NCBI GenBank assembly: GCA_020056895.1
Contig: JAGVGV010000108.1
Location: 1-5,734 of the forward strand
Source of the DNA: Deltaproteobacteria bacterium
GTDB lineage: Bacteria > Desulfobacterota > Desulfarculia > Adiutricales > JAGVGV01
Length of the DNA stretch: 5,734 nucleotides
Direction: 5' to 3'
The translations under genes were made by a program, and so were the position numbers. The notes beneath the pieces are model-generated. The model worked only from the letters and a program-made list of their open reading frames with translations, had not been told where the DNA came from and searched no databases. Below are positions 3,455-5,734 of this stretch, in pieces. The first letter of the stretch is position 1. The number at the start of each line of letters is the position of its first letter.

Positions 3455-5734
3455 GAGAAATGCAACATTTCGGAAAAAGAGAACCTTTTTCAAAAAGGGA
3501 CTTTTGGCGGAATTTTCGGGAACGCTATCGTTAAAAAACAAACTCTGGCCGCTAATGAAGGACCTTGGCGAACGCCTCCCGGTCATATTCCCATCCGGAA
3601 CACCATCGTAGCGCCCATCGTTTTTCACGAGCAGGTCATCAGCGCCATTCATCTGGCCAACAAGCCAAACGGATACGACGAATCTGACCGGGCCCTTTTG
3701 ACCACCATGGCGGAAGAAATCGCGCCGGTTCTTTTTGCCCGGCTGCAACGGGACAAACAGGAAGCGCGGCGGCTGGACGCCGAACGGGTTCTGAAGGAAA
3801 GCGAGGAGCGTTTCAAGCTGGTGATTGATGGAGCCCGGTTGGGGTACTGGGACTGGCGGCTGGAAACGGGTACGGTGAACCGGAACCAACGCTGGGCCGA
3901 AATGTTGGGCTACACCATCGAAGAGATCGAACTGACCATCCAACAATGGACGGAGCTGATTCATCCCGAAGACAAGGACCGGGCCTGGAAAGCCATTCAG
4001 GATCACCTGAGCGGACTGACTCCCCTGTACCGGGCGGAATACCGCATGCTGACCAAGAGCGGGGAATACAAGTGGATTCTGGATCAGGCCCGCATCATGG
4101 AGCGCGACCCACTGGGCCGCCCGTTACGCATGTGCGGAACTCATACCGATATTACCCCCGGAAAACTGGTTGAAGAAGCGTTACGCGAAAGTGAACGGAA
4201 ATACCGGACCACCTTCGAAGCCGTACCCGACGCCCTCTGCCTGTTCCGGCTGGATAACGGCCGATGTGTGGAAGTGAACCGCCGCTTTCATGAAATATCC
4301 GGCTATTCCCGCCTGGAAGCGATGGGCTGTACGCCCTTGGAACTGGACCTCTTCGTCCACCCGGATGAACGGCGGAACATGTGGCGGATGATCGAGCAAA
4401 AAGGGGACTTGGCCGGATACGAGACCCGGTTGAAAGCCAAGGACGGAAAAATCATCCACGCCCTGGTGTCCACCGCTACGGTCACTTTCGACGGCTACGC
4501 CAGCCTGATGAGCGTCATTACCGACATCACCCAACGAAAAACCATGGAGGACGAACTGAAGTCCGCCAAAAGTCAGGCCGAAGCCGCGGCCCGGGCCAAA
4601 AGCGAGTTTCTGGCCAATATGAGCCATGAAATCCGCACCCCCCTGGCCGGTGTTTTGGGCATGGTGCAGTTACTGGAAGATACGCCGCTGGACAAAGACC
4701 AAAAAAAATACGTTGAAACCGCCTTGAATTCCGGAAAAACCCTCCTGACCATCATCAACGATATTCTGGATTTTTCCAAAATCGAGGCGGGCAAGATCGA
4801 AATCATCGAAGAGCCTTTGTCATTGGCCGACATCCTCCAATCCGTCATTGAAATGTTCGCTCTACAAACCCAGATCAAAAAAGTCCATCTTCACTACGAC
4901 ATCATCGGCGCCGTGCCTCCGGCGTTGATCGGCGACGGCGCCCGGATCCGGCAGATATTGATCAACCTGATCGGCAACGCGGTCAAGTTCACTCCCCGGG
5001 GTGAAATCCGGGTGATGACTCAGGTGGATGAAACGAATACCGCCAATGATCGCGTCCGGCTTCATTTTTCCGTATGCGATACGGGCGTGGGCATTCCCGA
5101 AGAAAAAATGGCCTGCATTTTCGATCCCTTTTCCCAGGTGGACAGTTCATACAGCCGGGATTACGAGGGAACGGGCCTGGGGTTGAGCATCGTTCGGCAT
5201 CTGGTGAAACTGATGGGCGGGGATATCCAGGTTGAAAGCCGAGTGGGCCAGGGCTCTACCTTTCGCTTTTCCCTTTGGCTGGGAAAACCACGGCCCGAGG
5301 GGGCCCGGGACGCGGTTTCGCCCGCCTTCATCCCGGCCGGCGGGAAATCGTCATCCCTGAATGTCCTTCTGGTCGAAGACAACCCAGTCAACCAATTGTT
5401 CGCCAAAAAAATGCTGGAACGGTTGGGCCACGTCGTCACCACCGCCGAAAATGGGGCCAAGGCCCTTACGTTTTTGAAGCTGGATCAGTTCGATCTCGTT
5501 TTCATGGATATCCAAATGCCGGGGATGGACGGGCTGGAAACCACTCGCAGGATCCGGATGGACCCGGCTCATTCGTTCGACCCTGGGATCCCCATTATCG
5601 CGATGACGGCTCATGCCATGAAAGGCGAACGGGAACGTTTTCTTGAAGCCGGCATGGATGATTACATCGCCAAACCGTTCCAGAAAATCGAACTGGCCCA
5701 GGCCATTGACCGGGTTTTCACCCTGGAAAAAAAC
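2000..5734 (+). CDS. Multi-sensor hybrid histidine kinase with in-frame UGA at codon 485 (candidate selenoprotein or nonsense-interrupted gene; 3' end beyond window)
   Basis: One continuous frame of 1245 codons encodes a cytosolic phosphorelay sensor. The order is receiver (about 8-125), PAS (142-262), GAF (265-425), GAF (432-580), PAS (600-722), PAS (730-850), HisKA (866-932), HATPase (980-1096) and receiver (1120-1240). No signal peptide or membrane segment is seen. The frame is interrupted once, by TGA at 3452-3454 inside the second GAF domain. Homology runs through in the same phase, so no frameshift is involved. The 760 codons after the TGA are open, with intact kinase motifs, arguing that the downstream half is or was until very recently translated. 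The TGA is followed by GAG-AAA-TGC, so decoding as selenocysteine would give Sec-Glu-Lys-Cys, and a SECIS-like hairpin lies at 3473-3491. A Trp-to-stop change or a sequence error is the main alternative. The start is ATG 2000, with GGAAGGTG (1988-1995) upstream. The stop is not reached. Confidence 0.6.
3452..3454 (+). other. In-frame UGA inside the second GAF domain (codon 485), candidate selenocysteine codon
   Basis: The codon context is ATT-TAT-TGA-GAG-AAA-TGC. It is the only stop in 1245 codons of the frame. If read as Sec, it forms Sec485-Glu-Lys-Cys488, the spacing of a CxxC-type redox pair. From memory, related GAF domains have Trp close to this position and a conserved Cys three residues on. 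A single TGG-to-TGA change is therefore the simplest competing explanation. Other Trp codons in this gene are TGG, so a general UGA=Trp code is not indicated. Confidence 0.4.
3455..5734 (+). CDS. C-terminal part of the sensor kinase: rest of GAF, PAS-PAS-HisKA-HATPase-REC (partial at 3' end)
   Basis: Residue numbers refer to the ATG at 2000. The GAF domain resumes at 486 with EKCNISEKENLF, GTFGGIFGNAI, PPGHIPIRNT and AIHLANKPNGYDESD, ending near 580 (ARLQRDKQE). A PAS domain follows at 600-722 (GYWDWRLETG, HTDIT) and another at 730-850 (VEVNRRFHEISGYS, ITDITQRK). The HisKA core FLANMSHEIRTPLAG places the phosphorylated His at 876. The ATPase has the N box NLIGNAVKFT (Asn993), G1 box DTGVGI (Asp1027), F box FDPFSQVD and G2 box GTGLGLSI (1057 on). 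The terminal receiver has Glu1126-Asp1127, phosphoacceptor Asp1170 (VFMDIQMPGMDG), Thr1203 and Lys1225. Histidine kinase activity and internal phosphotransfer are therefore expected. The first in-frame ATG (3707) has no Shine-Dalgarno and lies inside the GAF domain. Independent initiation looks unlikely, so this half probably depends on passing the UGA. Confidence 0.8.
3473..3491 (+). promoter_or_regulatory. SECIS-like hairpin downstream of the UGA
   Basis: GAAAAAG (3473-3479) pairs perfectly with CTTTTTC (3485-3491) around a 5-nt loop AGAAC. The loop starts 25 nt after the UGA, has G as its second base, and sits on a 7-bp stem. As I recall the bacterial SECIS consensus (stem of about 4-16 bp, small apical loop with G in the first two positions, roughly 16-37 nt from UGA), these values fit. 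Weak points are the A-U rich stem and the lack of the bulged U seen in E. coli fdhF. There is also a competing hairpin, CCTTTT (3484-3489) / AAAAGG (3493-3498), that uses the same T tract. Confidence 0.33.

Noticed and set aside
3452..3545. Programmed frameshift at the A- and T-rich runs after the UGA
   Set aside because: The homologous frame before and after the TGA is the same, so no shift is needed. The alternate frames close quickly.
3281..4006. Minus-strand open frame of 241 codons opposite the second GAF domain
   Set aside because: It lies antisense to clear GAF and PAS homology on the plus strand and is a shadow of that coding frame.

Overview
The window is GC-rich DNA from a Gram-negative-like bacterium. 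A Desulfobacterota (former Deltaproteobacteria) host is my best guess. It rests on the style of the large multi-sensor hybrid histidine kinase, whose second GAF domain resembles a subfamily I associate with that phylum. This is an inference, because there is no rRNA or marker gene beyond the first 49 codons of greA.

Layout. Positions 1-147 (minus strand) hold the N-terminus of the transcript cleavage factor GreA. It has a strong Shine-Dalgarno and, about 55 nt upstream, a near-consensus sigma-70 promoter (TTTACA-N17-TATAAT). A GC-rich hairpin followed by GTTTTG lies in the leader. Positions about 240-950 are an intergenic region with one AT-rich, palindrome-rich patch (388-450) and no believable gene. 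Two small plus-strand genes of unknown function follow: 951-1289 (112 aa) and 1435-1617 (60 aa, with a very strong ribosome-binding site). After a second intergenic stretch (1618-1999) with hairpins and short repeats, a very large sensor gene starts at 2000 and runs off the right edge.

The sensor gene is the centre of interest. From the ATG at 2000 to the last base there is a single reading frame of 1245 codons. It encodes REC-PAS-GAF-GAF-PAS-PAS-HisKA-HATPase-REC, with every catalytic residue I checked present. The frame is broken once, by an in-frame UGA at codon 485 in the middle of the second GAF domain. Homology continues on both sides in the same frame, so this is not a frameshift. The UGA is followed by Glu-Lys-Cys, giving a potential Sec-x-x-Cys motif. 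A hairpin with a perfect 7-bp stem and a 5-nt loop (AGAAC) begins 18 nt after the UGA, with geometry compatible with a bacterial SECIS element. The 30 codons after the UGA are much poorer in G/C at third positions than a comparison stretch upstream.

Two explanations compete. One is a new kind of selenoprotein: a GAF-domain sensor kinase with a redox-active Sec-x-x-Cys. The other is a simple TGG-to-TGA nonsense change at a position that, from memory, is Trp in related GAF domains. The sequence alone does not settle this, and I give the decisive checks.

How the genes might work together: the kinase would be a cytosolic phosphorelay sensor, with an N-terminal receiver, several small-molecule or redox-sensing domains, and a C-terminal receiver. 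Nothing in the window names its output. The two small genes upstream are not obviously part of its operon.
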